DNA of 55,218 nt from Ascoidea tarda (nom. inval.). Taxonomy: Eukaryota; Ascomycota; Saccharomycetes; Ascoideales; Ascoideaceae. Position 1 is the stretch's first letter, and each line of letters begins with the position of its first letter. Positions 1 to 11,418 of this stretch are shown here, piece after piece. The notes beneath the pieces were generated by a model. The model saw only the letters and a list, made by a program, of their open reading frames with translations. It was not told the DNA's origin and did not search any database. The translations under genes were made by a program, and so were the position numbers. The stretch is from the NCBI GenBank assembly GCA_030560485.1, contig JAKTTS010000039.1, forward strand, positions 1 to 55,218, in the 5' to 3' direction.

Positions 1-54
<54 letters not shown>

Positions 55-178
55 TAATAACAATAATAACAATAATAACAATAATAATAGTAATCAAAAT
101 TATAATTCTGAAGACAAAGAAGAAAACTTAATGAGCCTAGATCAAGAGTACAACTTAGACTATAATTATTACGGTTAA
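1..178 (+). CDS. C-terminal end of an Asn-rich protein (5' part outside window)
   Basis: The frame with codons starting at position 2 is open from the window edge to a TAA at 176-178. It reads a long polyasparagine run (AAT/AAC repeats, about 1-95) followed by a short acidic, Tyr-rich tail ending DYNYYG. The AAT run is a trinucleotide microsatellite inside coding sequence, so its length probably varies between strains. Only about 58 residues are visible and none belongs to a recognisable domain, so no function can be given. The alternative is non-coding microsatellite. I prefer coding because the open frame continues beyond the repeat with mixed codons to a clean stop, and other genes here carry similar Asn runs. 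Confidence 0.6.
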
Positions 179-841
179 AAAATTGAAATTAGTAACACTA
201 TTTAACACTCATTTTATCTTTTTTATTGTTTTTTTTTTTTCTTTTTCTTTTATCTTTGCTAATCGATTATAAATATTTATATAAATATATGTATACACTT
301 ATCGTTAGAAAGCGTTTTTAATTAAATCAAACCAATATTCTTTGTCCATAATTTGATTCATAGTTGATTGATTGATAATATGGAATATAATTGAAGAGTT
401 GAAGAATTGAAAAATTGAAAAATTGAAAAATAAAAATTTCCAAAAAATTAGAACCTTAAATTACACGTGATGTGCTTATTTTTATTGCAAAATTGAAGTT
501 TGTGGTATTATTTATTGTTTTTGTCGAATCTGTTTTCTCCATAAAATGCAATTCAGTTGGAGAAAGAGAGGAGCTCGGCATTGGCTTTCCATCAGAATGG
601 GTGTTAAATTCGAGATAAACCAATTATCATCAGCAAATAGATTGAAGAACAAAGTAAAAAGCAGTAGATTAGAATATTAATTTGTTATTGATGATAATAT
701 AAATTTGGTATAAAATCCACTCTTTAATTTTTAATTTCCATTTCCATTTCCATTTTTATTATTAATATCAATATTAATATTAATATTAATATCAATATCG
801 ATAGAAGATTGCTAATATAATATAGTATATTATCGATTAAA
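179..841. other. Intergenic region and promoter of the 842 gene
   Basis: About 660 bp without a gene. It holds a CACGTG box at 464-469, a short array of a 9-mer (ATTGAAAAA-like) near 400-432, and a run of ATTAAT/ATCAAT repeats at about 758-803 just before the start codon. I see no RNA gene. The repeats are simple AT-rich tracts. Confidence 0.6.
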
Positions 842-2500
842 ATGGTTTCTAGATTAATGATTAGAAAAGGATATGGATTAGGTGGATATGGATTAAGTAG
901 ATTTGAATTGAATCTAAATAATTTAAGATATTATAACACAATTAAACTTAACTCAACATGGGATAAGTATCCTAGAGAACATACCAAAAAAGAAGATAAG
1001 CCGTATATTACACCATCTTTTCTTAATAATGAATTGATTGAGTCAAGGTCTAAAGAATGGTTTGATATTCATGATCCATCTACGAACTATGTTGTTGGAA
1101 GAGTTCCCCAGTCTACTTTTGAGGAATTGAACGAGGCTATTGAGTCAGCGGATGAAGCGTTTAAGAAATTTAGTAAAGTTTCGATAATCAAGAGACAACA
1201 AATTGCGTTCAAGTATGTGGAGTTATTGAGGAAAAACATGGATAGAATTGCAGCCAGCATCGTTCTTGAACAAGGAAAGACGTTTTCAGATGCAAAGGGA
1301 GATGTGTTGAGAGGGATACAAGTGGCAGAAGCAGCGTGTAGTTGCACGTCAGATTTGTTGGGGAGTGTTTTAGAGGTATCAAAGGATATGGAGACGAAAA
1401 TGAGTCGAAAGCCAATTGGAGTGATTGGATCGATATGCCCATTTAATTTTCCTGCGATGATACCACTTTGGACGTTGCAATTGATTATAGTTAGTGGGAA
1501 CAGTACTGTTATCAAGCCGTCAGAGAGAGCACCTGGGGCGTCGATTATTATAGCTGAATTGAGCAAAGAGGCAGGAGTGCCCAGTGGGATTGTTAATATT
1601 GTTCATGGGAAGAATTTGACGGTTGATACATTGATTGAGCATCCGAAGGTCAAAGGGATAACGTTTGTTGGAGGAGACAAAGCCGGGAGATATATATATG
1701 AAAAGAGCAGTAAATACAGAAAAAGGTGTCAAGCCAATTTAGGAGCGAAGAATCATTTGGTTGTTATGAAGGATGCTGATAAGAAGCAGTTTATTAATGG
1801 AGTAATCGGAGCAGCGTTTGGAGCTGCAGGACAAAGGTGTATGGCTATCTCAGTGTTGGTATGTGTTGGAGAAAGTGAAAAATGGATAAAGGAATTGATC
1901 AAAGAGAGTAAGAAACTAAAAGTTGGAAGTGGATTTGATGAGAAAAGTGATTTAGGACCATTGATATCAAAGGAAGCGTTGGATAGAGCGATTGAAATAA
2001 TTGGGTATAGTGAAAAGAAGGAAGGAGCTAAAGTGTTATTAGATGGTAGGAAGTTTAAGAGCAAAGAGTTGCCTAATGGGAATTTTCTTGGGCCCACTAT
2101 ATTGGGAGAGGTTAAGCCTGGGATGAGGTGTTATGAAGAAGAAATATTTGGGCCAGTGTTGAGTGTTATTTTGGTAGAGACCTTGGACGAAGCGATTGAG
2201 ATAGTCAACGGGAACAAATATGGGAATGGGTGTTCAATTTTCACTACAAGTGGAATTAATGGCCAAAAATTTGAGAATGAAGTGGAAGTGGGACAAGTTG
2301 GAGTCAATGTAGCGATTCCGGTGCCATTGCCAATGTTTGGGTTTACAGGCAGCAAAGAGTCGTTTTTGGGAGACTTGAGTTTTTATGGTAAATCAGGGCT
2401 AGCCTTTTTAACTCGACCTCACACAGTGACTAAATTATGGAAGACAAGCGATAAGCTGGAGAAAAATGGCCCATCAACGTCTATGCCGGTGAACACGTGA
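842..2500 (+). CDS. ALDH6A1: Methylmalonate-semialdehyde dehydrogenase, mitochondrial
   Basis: A 552-residue aldehyde dehydrogenase of the CoA-acylating MMSDH type. The family oxidises malonate and methylmalonate semialdehydes to acetyl-CoA and propionyl-CoA at the end of valine and pyrimidine catabolism, in the mitochondrial matrix. Visible signs are an Arg/Tyr-rich presequence without acidic residues (about 1-36), the [18 protein letters not shown] segment typical of MMSDH, the [12 protein letters not shown] region, and the catalytic Cys333 in GAAGQRCMA. The conserved [11 protein letters not shown] and [11 protein letters not shown] segments follow. The length fits a eukaryotic MMSDH. The ATG at 842 is the first one that includes the presequence. 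S. cerevisiae lacks this enzyme; many other yeasts have it. No truncation is seen. Confidence 0.95.
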   Translation: MVSRLMIRKGYGLGGYGLSRFELNLNNLRYYNTIKLNSTWDKYPREHTKKEDKPYITPSFLNNELIESRSKEWFDIHDPSTNYVVGRVPQSTFEELNEAIESADEAFKKFSKVSIIKRQQIAFKYVELLRKNMDRIAASIVLEQGKTFSDAKGDVLRGIQVAEAACSCTSDLLGSVLEVSKDMETKMSRKPIGVIGSICPFNFPAMIPLWTLQLIIVSGNSTVIKPSERAPGASIIIAELSKEAGVPSGIVNIVHGKNLTVDTLIEHPKVKGITFVGGDKAGRYIYEKSSKYRKRCQANLGAKNHLVVMKDADKKQFINGVIGAAFGAAGQRCMAISVLVCVGESEKWIKELIKESKKLKVGSGFDEKSDLGPLISKEALDRAIEIIGYSEKKEGAKVLLDGRKFKSKELPNGNFLGPTILGEVKPGMRCYEEEIFGPVLSVILVETLDEAIEIVNGNKYGNGCSIFTTSGINGQKFENEVEVGQVGVNVAIPVPLPMFGFTGSKESFLGDLSFYGKSGLAFLTRPHTVTKLWKTSDKLEKNGPSTSMPVNT

Positions 2501-4660
2501 AACACAGAAGTATATATAGAAATATGTGAGTACAATTTAATAAACTGATTACCATTGATTATATCTGAATTGAAATTGACTAATAGCGGCAGTGGAAAAG
2601 AAAAATTAAGCTTTTGCGGGTAGATAAGATTTGAAATAACGTTCGAGTACACTTGAAAAGGTCTTATTTATTGGAAAAAACCAAACCCAGGACGACGGAT
2701 TTGTATGCAGTGCAGTGAACCCTTATTTGAGAAAGCAAAAAGGGAATTTGCAGAGTAAAATTAAACAAAAGAAGTGAGAAAACAACAAAAAAAACAAAAA
2801 GGGAAAAGAAAAAGAAGAAAAAAAAAAGAGAAGAAAAGAAATTTGGTAATAAATTGATATGAAGCAATGGAAAAATGAAATTTGATGGAATGCAAAGTGA
2901 TAGAAACAGATACAACGAAAAATGAATGGGAAAATTCTTCTATCGCAAAACAAAAATGTAAGAAAACAGGCGAGAGAGGTGGAGGTAGTGAAACTGATAG
3001 GTGAGATTGATTTACATGCGATTATTGAATTGGAATTCCAAGGGTTTTTTGAATCTCAGAGCACAGAAATAAGAACAAGAAAAGAGTTGCCAAGACCTGG
3101 AAAAAATTAAGACAACAATCAAAGCAATAGAAGATTCAAGGCCGTGTTTATTGTATGCATAAAGCGCACGAGACCCAACTATATAGGTCCGGTGAACAGA
3201 TTGAAATGGATATGGATGAATATGCAACACAAGAAATGAAGGTCAAAAGAAAAGGGTGTGAAGAGAGAGAAATGGAGGAGGAAGAACAATTCAAGAGCAG
3301 GAAAAGGGCTAGATCGTAGTCGACGGAGCAATGGTAAGTGCACAGACAGTGGTTCTTCCGCATTCGGAAGATGGTGTTGCCGGTGGTGTTTTGGACTGGC
3401 AGCTGAGCTCCACATTCCGCCAAGCGCACATGCACATTCCGGCAACGCCAAACCCAGGCTTGCACGCCGGTGACAGCTTGCAGCGGTCTAGACCTAGCCG
3501 GCTTTTGTGGTTTGCAGCGCCCAAAAGAGCGTCTGAAACACACGAATCGGGCTGTCCAGAGTTAGACAGAGCACTAGCGCAGCAGTCGACGATGTATACG
3601 CACACCAACGCGACAAACAGCTGCTGAAGCGTCTGAGCTGGCCAATCAATAGTCCGGTTAAAAATAGCAGCGCGTGCTCTGTGGAAGCCAGCGGAACGGG
3701 TGTATGTGGCAGCGCACGGGCGGTGAAGTTAGGTTCTGGAAACGCATGGAGGTGCAGGAGAAGAGCGGTGAATGAAGAGGAAAGCTGGGAGCACCAGCAG
3801 CGGTGTCTCACGAACGGATAGCGAACAAACAGAAATACCCTTGGGCTCAGATTCAGGTTCAAACCTCATCTCTTGAAGGTTATAAGCGTCCAGATTCCTT
3901 CCACTGCTTCTTTTTCTTGTTTACGTTACATCAGATATATAAAGCCCAGCGCTCTACCATCCTCCAACTCCATTTGTCTTTTCAGGCCATAATCGCTCCA
4001 CAGATTATCTTCTCTTTCTCTTCTTTCTTCACAATACACAGCCATATCTCACTGGCACCAGAGCCACATCACCAGGCTATATATCACCAAACATACCATC
4101 TCTTCTATCCTCTTCCAAAGGTTGCCCACTTCATAACGATACCCATAAAACTATAAAGATTATATTTAATTATACTTAAGGCGATTGCAACTACAACGAT
4201 TATAACGGTTATACGACATCAAAGTTGCCCTTCTTGAAACCTTTCATTTAGTGAAATCCTATTGAAATCCACTTGAAATCCTACTTCAAGACTCTTGATT
4301 TCTTACTCTTCTTAATCTCCAACCAACTTTATTCACTCGTTTTATTAATATTACTTGAAAAATATTATTTAAACAATACATTCCATCTATCTTTATAATA
4401 TCTTAATCCAAAGTCAATTTTATCCAGATCTAGTTACCTTATTTATCCCATTTATCCTATTTCTTCTATTTATCCTGCTTTTACGCTAATTTCACGCTAA
4501 TTATATATTATATCCAAATATAACTAATAACTAATACAACAATCCAGTTCCACCTCTTATCTCTTCACCTGCTACTTCTTCACTTCCCAATCCACTTTTT
4601 TTCGATTCCTTGTTTCCTCTTTTTCTACTTGCTTCACATCTTCTCTCTTTTTAATCATTC
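2501..4660. other. Long spacer: 3' flank, GC-richer island and long leader of the 4661 gene
   Basis: About 2.16 kb with no convincing gene. 2760-2850 is purine-rich on the + strand. 3300-3880 is clearly richer in GC than its surroundings. A TATATAAA box lies at 3936-3943. From 3775 to 4660 there is no ATG at all, and the strand is pyrimidine-rich, as expected of a long 5' untranslated leader. The short open frames at 2922-3110, 3258-3473 and 3331-3627 look like chance: they have no domain and no typical codon use. Confidence 0.55.
3936..3943 (+). promoter_or_regulatory. TATA box candidate for the 4661 gene
   Basis: A perfect TATATAAA with a C/T-rich, ATG-free stretch downstream. It lies 718 bp before the ATG at 4661, so if it is used the leader would be about 650 nt or longer. 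Confidence 0.45.
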
Positions 4661-7600
4661 ATGTCTTCCTTCACCAAAGCCGACTTTCAATCCCAAAAAG
4701 AAAAAACAAAAAACCTGTTGAAACAAAGAGAAATCAAAATCAACCAGCTCAAACAGAAAAAAATTGAACTAGAAAAGATCAACCAACTAAATAACGCCTT
4801 GATTAAAATAAATAATGATGAATTCCAAGATATCTCCTTTGATTATAACAAACCACAATTCTCCCTAACCTCCTCCTCTTCATTTTCCTCAAAGAGATCC
4901 TCCTCTTTTTCTTACTCAAATCCTTCAAATACAATCAATTCCTTCAGTCGAAGCACCCTAAGTGTATCAAGTAACAACAACACAAAAAACAACAATGACC
5001 ATAATCACTCATCCACCTCTTTAAACAAATACTCAAAGGGTTCAAGACCAAGCGATAACCTCATAAACCTACACTTTAAAAAATCTTTTATCCCAAACAA
5101 CTTCAACAGCTCTCTCCTAAGATCTTCCTCCCTATCTTCCTCCACCGACCTCCACAACCCATCTCCAATTAACATCAACAATGACACAAATATTAGTCTC
5201 AAAAAATTAAACTCAAGACCCATATCAAATGACTCAATCACCTCTTCGGAATCTGGAAACTTCATTTTTGATTCACAACTAACCTCAAACTCAAACTCAA
5301 CTTCAAACTCAAACTCAAGACTATCCTCTCTAACAAGCATTGATTCTCACAACATACTTCCTTTTCAATTTGATCACAAAGAATCAATTTCTCAAGACGT
5401 CAACCCAATTCCAAATTTTAATAATTATTTAAACAACATCATATCAAAAAATATTACTAACAACAACAACGAAAGTCCCTACAATGATTACGACAATACA
5501 AATACAAGTACCAATTTCAACTCCAACTCCAACTCCAACTCCAACAATACCCCCTTTCTTGACCACCATTCCAATCCAAACCCATCTTACAACACTCATG
5601 TTCGCGCTGATTCAGTTGCAACTGAAAATACTGTACTATCAAATGTAAGCGAAAACACTTTGGTCAGAGTTAACAGTAACAACACAAACACAAGCACAAC
5701 AACTATCGCAAGCAACAACACCCTATCTCAATTAAACCAAAACAATATCTTTACCGCCATTACTACCACTACCACTACCACTACCACTACTACCACTACT
5801 ACCAACAACTTCGATTCAACTAAATTGGAAAATAACTCCCTAAAAAGAATAGGTAAACCCTCTTTAAAATTGGGAAATCTATCAAATCTAAAACACCCAA
5901 ACTTTTCTGAAGCTGAATTGGAAAAACATACCAGAATTAATACTCATATAAACTCAAAGCTAATACCAATCAAAAACTCAAATTCTCCCTATAATTCAAA
6001 TTTCTCTCCTGATCAAAATAATTTCAAAAGATTCCAATCAATGCCTTCTCTACAAAATTTCATAAGAAATAAAAATGATACTATCCCCTCTAATCCCGAA
6101 TTTGACCTTAATAATCAAAATAATCAAAATCACTCCCACATTTCTAACCCTCATCATAACAACGATTATTACCAAAATACTCCCTTTTTCGACTCTCAGG
6201 ATTCTCACAACATTTTGAATGTTTATAAAAATTCAAATGCTTTGGCTCAATCAATTGGCCTGAATTTATCCCGTAAACTAAGCCAATCAAAATATAGAAA
6301 CGAATTACCAACAAGTTCTTTCAACCCATCTCAGAATTTAGTCCCTTACCCTCCTGATTCAAATCTAACTCCAGGCCAAAAATACCAGCTAAAAAGACAA
6401 ATGTCTCAATCAAAATTACTCAAATCAAATAGCCACCAAAATGATGTTATCATTAACACAAATGATGAGCTACTATCTGATGACGACCCTTTATTATACA
6501 ATATACCCTTTGCTTCTGGTTCTGCTGCAACTTTATTCACAAAACAAAATGGAAAATCTGGAAATTTTATGAAGCATGTCTTAAATGACTCCCCATCAGC
6601 TTTACCTCCATCTCCATTAGTTGAGCCCGCTTTAAACTCCCCTGATCTTCAATTTGCTAATGCCTTATCAGCCTATTACAAATCTTGCTCTGATAATTAT
6701 ATTAAAAAGGAAATGAAAAAAAGAGAAGAAAACTCTTTAAGATTACCTTCCTTTATATTAAATCAAGCTGAAGTTGAAAGTTTATCATCCTGCTCCTCTA
6801 TGAGCTCCAAAACTTCCAGAGATTCTAAATTGTCAATATTTTCTTCTTCTTCAAACTCAAGCTTAACCTCAACAGAGAAAATACACTTGGAAGATTTAAA
6901 ATTGATCTCCGCAGAAAAGACTGAAGTCTTATCCCAAACAAGACCAATGTGGTTACCACCTAAACTTCAACAAGAGAAACAGAAACATGATGAAGAACTT
7001 CAAAATTTAATTTTTTCTCTACAGAAAAAAGAACTCAAAAGAAATAGTTTACAGCAGAAAAAAATTGAATCAGATCAAAAAAATGCTCAAAAATGGTTTG
7101 AGTTGAGTGTCAAAGTTAAAGAAGTTCACAAAAATTCCATCTATGAAATGTCTAAATTGTGCTGGAAAACAAATATTCCCCAAAAACTTAGATTTAAAAT
7201 TTGGTTCGATATCCTTACCTACTATAATAAAAAAAATGGCTTATCTGAAGAAATTGAGTCATTAACTTTGCTTAGCAATAAGCTAAAAACAATTGATATA
7301 TCTTATAAGGAAATTGAGATTGATTTGATTATTGAAAAATTATATCCTCATTTAAATAAGTTCCAAAAAGGTTGCCCACTTTATGATTCAATAAAAAATC
7401 TACTATTGTGTAAATCAATTTCGAAAAATGGTCTAAATTTTGGTGATGAAATTCTTAGCGCTATACTATTGTTAAATTTCACAAAACAAGAAACCTTTAC
7501 TTTGATCAATTTGCTTGATAAAAATGTTCTAAACGATGTTTTTGTTGAAAAATTCGATAAAAATATCAAAACAAATCCTGCATTAAAAAAATATTTGTCA

Positions 7601-7876
7601 AAGTTTTTTGATGATGAGCTTTCAAATCTTAATACTAGGGTTTTATTTAAAATGCTTCTTAAAATTAACAATCAGTTGATGATACAAATATTAGATCATT
7701 TAATATTGAATAATAATTATAGAGTATTCTATTGCATGTTTTTGGTTGTAATAAAATTTTATCATTTTGGTTTTCTTGATGTCAGTGATTTGATTAAAAA
7801 TGAAGATAAACAAGTAAATATTCCTAATGATAATGACTTTTTGGAAAAATTTGCTCATTATTACAAAAAATTTTAG
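4661..7876 (+). CDS. Probable SBE2/SBE22-like protein with C-terminal TBC-like region
   Basis: A 1071-residue protein. Residues 1-60 are a charged coiled coil rich in Lys and Gln. About 60-640 is low complexity (Ser, Asn, a Thr run near 365-380) with dispersed basic Ser patches suggesting phosphorylation. The conserved part starts near residue 760 with TRPMWLPPK and a charged helix. Residues 835-1071 follow, opening WKTNIPQKLRFKIWFDIL, which resembles the first motif of TBC Rab-GAP domains but without clear catalytic Arg and Gln fingers. I read this as the fungal SBE2/SBE22 family, linked to Golgi-to-bud transport of cell-wall material. That assignment is from memory of the family's layout and is moderate. 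A divergent TBC protein of another subgroup is the alternative. The start is the first ATG after a long ATG-free leader. Confidence 0.55.
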   Translation: MSSFTKADFQSQKEKTKNLLKQREIKINQLKQKKIELEKINQLNNALIKINNDEFQDISFDYNKPQFSLTSSSSFSSKRSSSFSYSNPSNTINSFSRSTLSVSSNNNTKNNNDHNHSSTSLNKYSKGSRPSDNLINLHFKKSFIPNNFNSSLLRSSSLSSSTDLHNPSPININNDTNISLKKLNSRPISNDSITSSESGNFIFDSQLTSNSNSTSNSNSRLSSLTSIDSHNILPFQFDHKESISQDVNPIPNFNNYLNNIISKNITNNNNESPYNDYDNTNTSTNFNSNSNSNSNNTPFLDHHSNPNPSYNTHVRADSVATENTVLSNVSENTLVRVNSNNTNTSTTTIASNNTLSQLNQNNIFTAITTTTTTTTTTTTTTNNFDSTKLENNSLKRIGKPSLKLGNLSNLKHPNFSEAELEKHTRINTHINSKLIPIKNSNSPYNSNFSPDQNNFKRFQSMPSLQNFIRNKNDTIPSNPEFDLNNQNNQNHSHISNPHHNNDYYQNTPFFDSQDSHNILNVYKNSNALAQSIGLNLSRKLSQSKYRNELPTSSFNPSQNLVPYPPDSNLTPGQKYQLKRQMSQSKLLKSNSHQNDVIINTNDELLSDDDPLLYNIPFASGSAATLFTKQNGKSGNFMKHVLNDSPSALPPSPLVEPALNSPDLQFANALSAYYKSCSDNYIKKEMKKREENSLRLPSFILNQAEVESLSSCSSMSSKTSRDSKLSIFSSSSNSSLTSTEKIHLEDLKLISAEKTEVLSQTRPMWLPPKLQQEKQKHDEELQNLIFSLQKKELKRNSLQQKKIESDQKNAQKWFELSVKVKEVHKNSIYEMSKLCWKTNIPQKLRFKIWFDILTYYNKKNGLSEEIESLTLLSNKLKTIDISYKEIEIDLIIEKLYPHLNKFQKGCPLYDSIKNLLLCKSISKNGLNFGDEILSAILLLNFTKQETFTLINLLDKNVLNDVFVEKFDKNIKTNPALKKYLSKFFDDELSNLNTRVLFKMLLKINNQLMIQILDHLILNNNYRVFYCMFLVVIKFYHFGFLDVSDLIKNEDKQVNIPNDNDFLEKFAHYYKKF

Positions 7877-8202
7877 ATATAAGCTTTTTTATTAAAAGTA
7901 CATGGTTTATTTATTGGTAACGATAGATCACTTATATTCTAATTATTTCACTACTTATGCTCTAGTTTGTTTTTTTGTTTCCAATTTTCACTAGTATGCT
8001 TTTTTCTTTTTTTTTTGCCAATCTTATTTTAAGCTGGATTAGATTTTGGTTTAAGCTTCGACATTCCGTTTTGTATTTTTAGTATTCTATATGTATTTCA
8101 CCTTTAAACTTTTATTTCGTCAATCCAACACTATTTTGTTTACTTGCTAAAATGAGCTCCACCAAAATAATTTGTAGAAAAATTAATTAATAAAATTGAA
8201 AA
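7877..8202. other. Convergent 3' intergenic spacer
   Basis: About 330 bp between two convergent genes, T-rich on the left side. It must hold both 3' ends; no gene or repeat is seen. Confidence 0.6.
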
Positions 8203-11200
8203 TTACTCCATAGAAATATCACCATCAGAATCAATTTCTATTATTTCGCTCTGGTTGTTTTCGGAAACATTATCTGTATGTACAAAACTAACATTTTCTC
8301 GTTTGACTTTTATATTCATTTCATCATTTCCATCATTTCCATCATTTCCATCATTTTCATTATTTTTATCATTTTTATCATTTTCGTCATTTTCGTCATT
8401 TTCATTTTCCAAAACATCATTTTCCAAACCACCCTTTACAGAATTCTCATTATGATTATCGACTTCATTTTCCTTACTTGGCAATCCAACCTCACTTTCT
8501 TTTAAAAAAGCAGAAGCATATTCTTGGTCTTGGGAATCGTGAGAAGCATCGTTTTCTTTTTCAGTTTCTTTGCCATTATTTAATTCTTCCGCTTCTTCAA
8601 ATAATTTTGTAAATTTTGTTTTAAATTTATTAAAAGAATTTTTCGAAATACCATCACAATCAGGTATCACTCTTTCAGAAAAATCACTGATGAGTTTATT
8701 CAACTCTTTTAAAGATTCAAAATCAATTTCTTTGGCTAAATGAAATTTTGATAAATTCATAATTATAATTTTTCTATATTTTGGATTATCAATAGATCCA
8801 CTCAAGATTCCATTAAGTAAATCTAAAATTATCATGAGATGATTAGAAGACTTGTTTTGTTCTTCCTCAGTAGAATTCACGACATTTTGAGGATTTGTCC
8901 AATGAATAAGATTTTGCAAAATTTGCTGGGGCTCAACCATTGTATCCATATCTTCAGGCTCTAATTTATCTAAAAATTCATCATAATTATCCAATAAACG
9001 ATAAAAGGCATCTGCAGCAACACTTGCCATTATCTTTTGATGCTTGGGGTGAGAAAAGGCATACACAGGCAAACAAAAAGTTAAAGCTTGTAAAAGATCC
9101 TGATTTTTCGAATTCTGATAATTATAGTATGCCAAAATTAAAGTCTCGAATAGTTCTTCATCAACTAGAATATCTGCTAAATATAACTTACAAAGACCTT
9201 CCGCAGATAACGCTTGAACTTTGGGTTTATTAAACCTTTTCAAAGTCCTGTAAAATAATTTATTCATGGAAAGTGTGTCGATATTCCCTTCAATATCAAG
9301 AACTGAAGTTCCATGTGTAGCCAAAATATCAAAAATAATTTTTAAACATATTATTTGTAACTTTTCTGGAGCTTTTGCACAACAAAGACCAAAAAAACGT
9401 AATTGGCCAATGGTTAGTTGTTTGTCTAATAAACAACCTAGACCTAAGCAATGAATACCTATTTCTCTTAGTATTTTATTTTGAGATCTTATTGAGGTGG
9501 TAACTATACTATCAAGTAATGATGAAACTGGAATATTGTTTTCAAGAGGTTGACGAGTTAATTCTAACATGTGTTTAACAATGTATAAGCATTGTATCAT
9601 AACATCAGGGCTTTCAATTTCTTCCACATTTTTTTTCTGAGACTTGGATGGTGATCTGCTACTTGATTTTAAAGGACTTTTATCATCATTTTCATCATCC
9701 AAGTCTTCGTCATCTTTTTCTTTATCCTGATCTTTATCGTTTTCGTTTATGTCAATTTCGCCTGTGTCTCTGATATCGGAAACTATTTCTGTCATCATTT
9801 GACAAAAATCATTCTCACTAATGGAAAGTTTTCTAATTGTTTGTAAAGTATATTTAATTAAAACGTCAGTTAATTTGTTATTTGTTAAAGAAGATCTCAA
9901 GACTTGAAGCATTTCTCTTCTACCAAAATCATCACTAAAATCGTAATCTTTTGCAATTGTAAGTAATTGTTCCATTATGAAATTAATTTCTTTTAAATCA
10001 TTTGCATATTGGCTATCCAGTTCATTTTCAATATTGCTATAGGATTGGAATGTATTATTGTTTGATGTATTAATATTGCTAAGAAAAATTGGATCATTTT
10101 GCTCATATTCTAGCATTATTTTCTTTCTGACAGTGAAATATTTTGAAATCAAAGTTGCAAATTCGGCAGCTTCTGGAAAGCTTTTTTCTAAATATTCTTG
10201 TAAATTATTTGATTGACAATGGTTGAAAAAAGTTCTTGCTAAAAAAGCAGTTTCAGCATTTAGATTTCCCCAAAATTTCTTATCCAATTTCATGTTGGAA
10301 ACAATATCAGAGCGATTTTGGAAGAAATATTTCATGGCTAAAGGAGCGACTTCACTGTTAATGATATGCAATCTTTCAATTAATTCTAGTAAATTGTTAT
10401 TAACATCACTTAGCCATTGATTTGTAAACATTTTAATAGCACTATTTCTGACACTTTGCTCACGATCTTTTAAACCCCATAATAACAAGTTTTCTCTCAA
10501 AGTTTTTTCGAATTTTCTAAAATCGCCAACTTCTTTCATTATACGTGAATATACCATTTTTCTTGTTATAGTATTTAAATCTTTTGCTCTTTCAACCAAG
10601 TAAGGTAAAGTCAAAGGAGACTTGTCTATATTTAGTAAAGCAGCTCTTCTAACTTCAGGACTTGGATCATTTTGTAGGATTGATAATAATTTAGCGGTTG
10701 ATCTGTTGACACCATGTTCGTCACAATCATCTTCATCACCTTGAAATCTTGAAATACATAGTACAGCTTTTAGTCTTATGTTTGGTTCTTTATCGCACAA
10801 TCTCTTTTGAACATTCCAAATTATATTATTGTATAACTCATTATCGATCTCTTCTAAACATGTAACTATACAGCCAAGTAGTTGGATTATACGGTAGCGA
10901 ACATTTTTATCTTTTGAATCAATACCTCGTAGTAAGTGCCTAAGGAAATAGCTGATAAATTTCAGACAAAGGGTGTCTTCTTCTTCTTCTTCTTCTTCTT
11001 CTTCACCGTCATCATCATCACCATCATCATGATCTTCTTTGGAGTTATTTTCATCATTATTTTGAGTATTTTTCTTTTTGGGTTCTAATTTTCTTTTTCT
11101 TTTCAATTCTTTTTCTTTTTCCTCATCTTTTTTAATTTCCATGATGAATTTTGTAGTCAATTTGATGATTCTATCGCCGACAGTTTCTGATTTCTTTACA

Positions 11201-11418
11201 GGTAATACTTTGTTGATCAATTTGGTAAAGGATAAGTTAAAAGAGGATTCAAGATTTGATTCGAAAGCCTTTTTTTGAATTAATTTCAAGAGAGTTGCAT
11301 TTCTTTTAAAGCCTGATGGGTTTAATTGGCAGTCCTGGAAGACATTTGCAATTTCTCTATGGACGTCAGAAGCCTCATTTAGTTCGATGTTGAATTTATT
11401 TTTGTTTTTGGGAGGCAT
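8203..11418 (-). CDS. YCG1: Condensin complex subunit 3 (CAP-G / Ycg1)
   Basis: A 1071-residue HEAT-repeat protein matching the non-SMC condensin subunit that holds the kleisin Brn1 and clamps DNA during mitotic chromosome compaction. The N-terminal part has DVHREIANVFQDCQ, then an acidic tract (about 130-148), then the diagnostic block FLRHLLRGIDSKDKNVRYR with KEPNIRLKAVLCISRFQGDE. Helical repeats continue to about residue 940. An acidic Ser/Lys-rich insertion sits near 550-600. The tail after about 975 is Asn/Asp-rich with degenerate END/GND repeats (8310-8410 in DNA) and ends in an acidic segment. The length is close to the S. cerevisiae protein (1035). The start is an ATG preceding MPPKNKNKF. 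I see no intron or break. Confidence 0.95.
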   Translation of the reverse strand: MPPKNKNKFNIELNEASDVHREIANVFQDCQLNPSGFKRNATLLKLIQKKAFESNLESSFNLSFTKLINKVLPVKKSETVGDRIIKLTTKFIMEIKKDEEKEKELKRKRKLEPKKKNTQNNDENNSKEDHDDGDDDDGEEEEEEEEEDTLCLKFISYFLRHLLRGIDSKDKNVRYRIIQLLGCIVTCLEEIDNELYNNIIWNVQKRLCDKEPNIRLKAVLCISRFQGDEDDCDEHGVNRSTAKLLSILQNDPSPEVRRAALLNIDKSPLTLPYLVERAKDLNTITRKMVYSRIMKEVGDFRKFEKTLRENLLLWGLKDREQSVRNSAIKMFTNQWLSDVNNNLLELIERLHIINSEVAPLAMKYFFQNRSDIVSNMKLDKKFWGNLNAETAFLARTFFNHCQSNNLQEYLEKSFPEAAEFATLISKYFTVRKKIMLEYEQNDPIFLSNINTSNNNTFQSYSNIENELDSQYANDLKEINFIMEQLLTIAKDYDFSDDFGRREMLQVLRSSLTNNKLTDVLIKYTLQTIRKLSISENDFCQMMTEIVSDIRDTGEIDINENDKDQDKEKDDEDLDDENDDKSPLKSSSRSPSKSQKKNVEEIESPDVMIQCLYIVKHMLELTRQPLENNIPVSSLLDSIVTTSIRSQNKILREIGIHCLGLGCLLDKQLTIGQLRFFGLCCAKAPEKLQIICLKIIFDILATHGTSVLDIEGNIDTLSMNKLFYRTLKRFNKPKVQALSAEGLCKLYLADILVDEELFETLILAYYNYQNSKNQDLLQALTFCLPVYAFSHPKHQKIMASVAADAFYRLLDNYDEFLDKLEPEDMDTMVEPQQILQNLIHWTNPQNVVNSTEEEQNKSSNHLMIILDLLNGILSGSIDNPKYRKIIIMNLSKFHLAKEIDFESLKELNKLISDFSERVIPDCDGISKNSFNKFKTKFTKLFEEAEELNNGKETEKENDASHDSQDQEYASAFLKESEVGLPSKENEVDNHNENSVKGGLENDVLENENDENDENDKNDKNNENDGNDGNDGNDEMNIKVKRENVSFVHTDNVSENNQSEIIEIDSDGDISME

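Noticed and set aside
3331-3627. Open frame starting ATG GTAAGT, possibly a one-codon exon with a 5' splice site
   Set aside because: No TACTAAC-type branch and 3' site was found that would join it to the SBE2-like frame; no domain. It lies upstream of the TATA box.
3803-4156. 117-codon frame in the leader of the SBE2-like gene
   Set aside because: It begins with GTG and lies in a region with no ATG at all; it translates a pyrimidine-rich leader.
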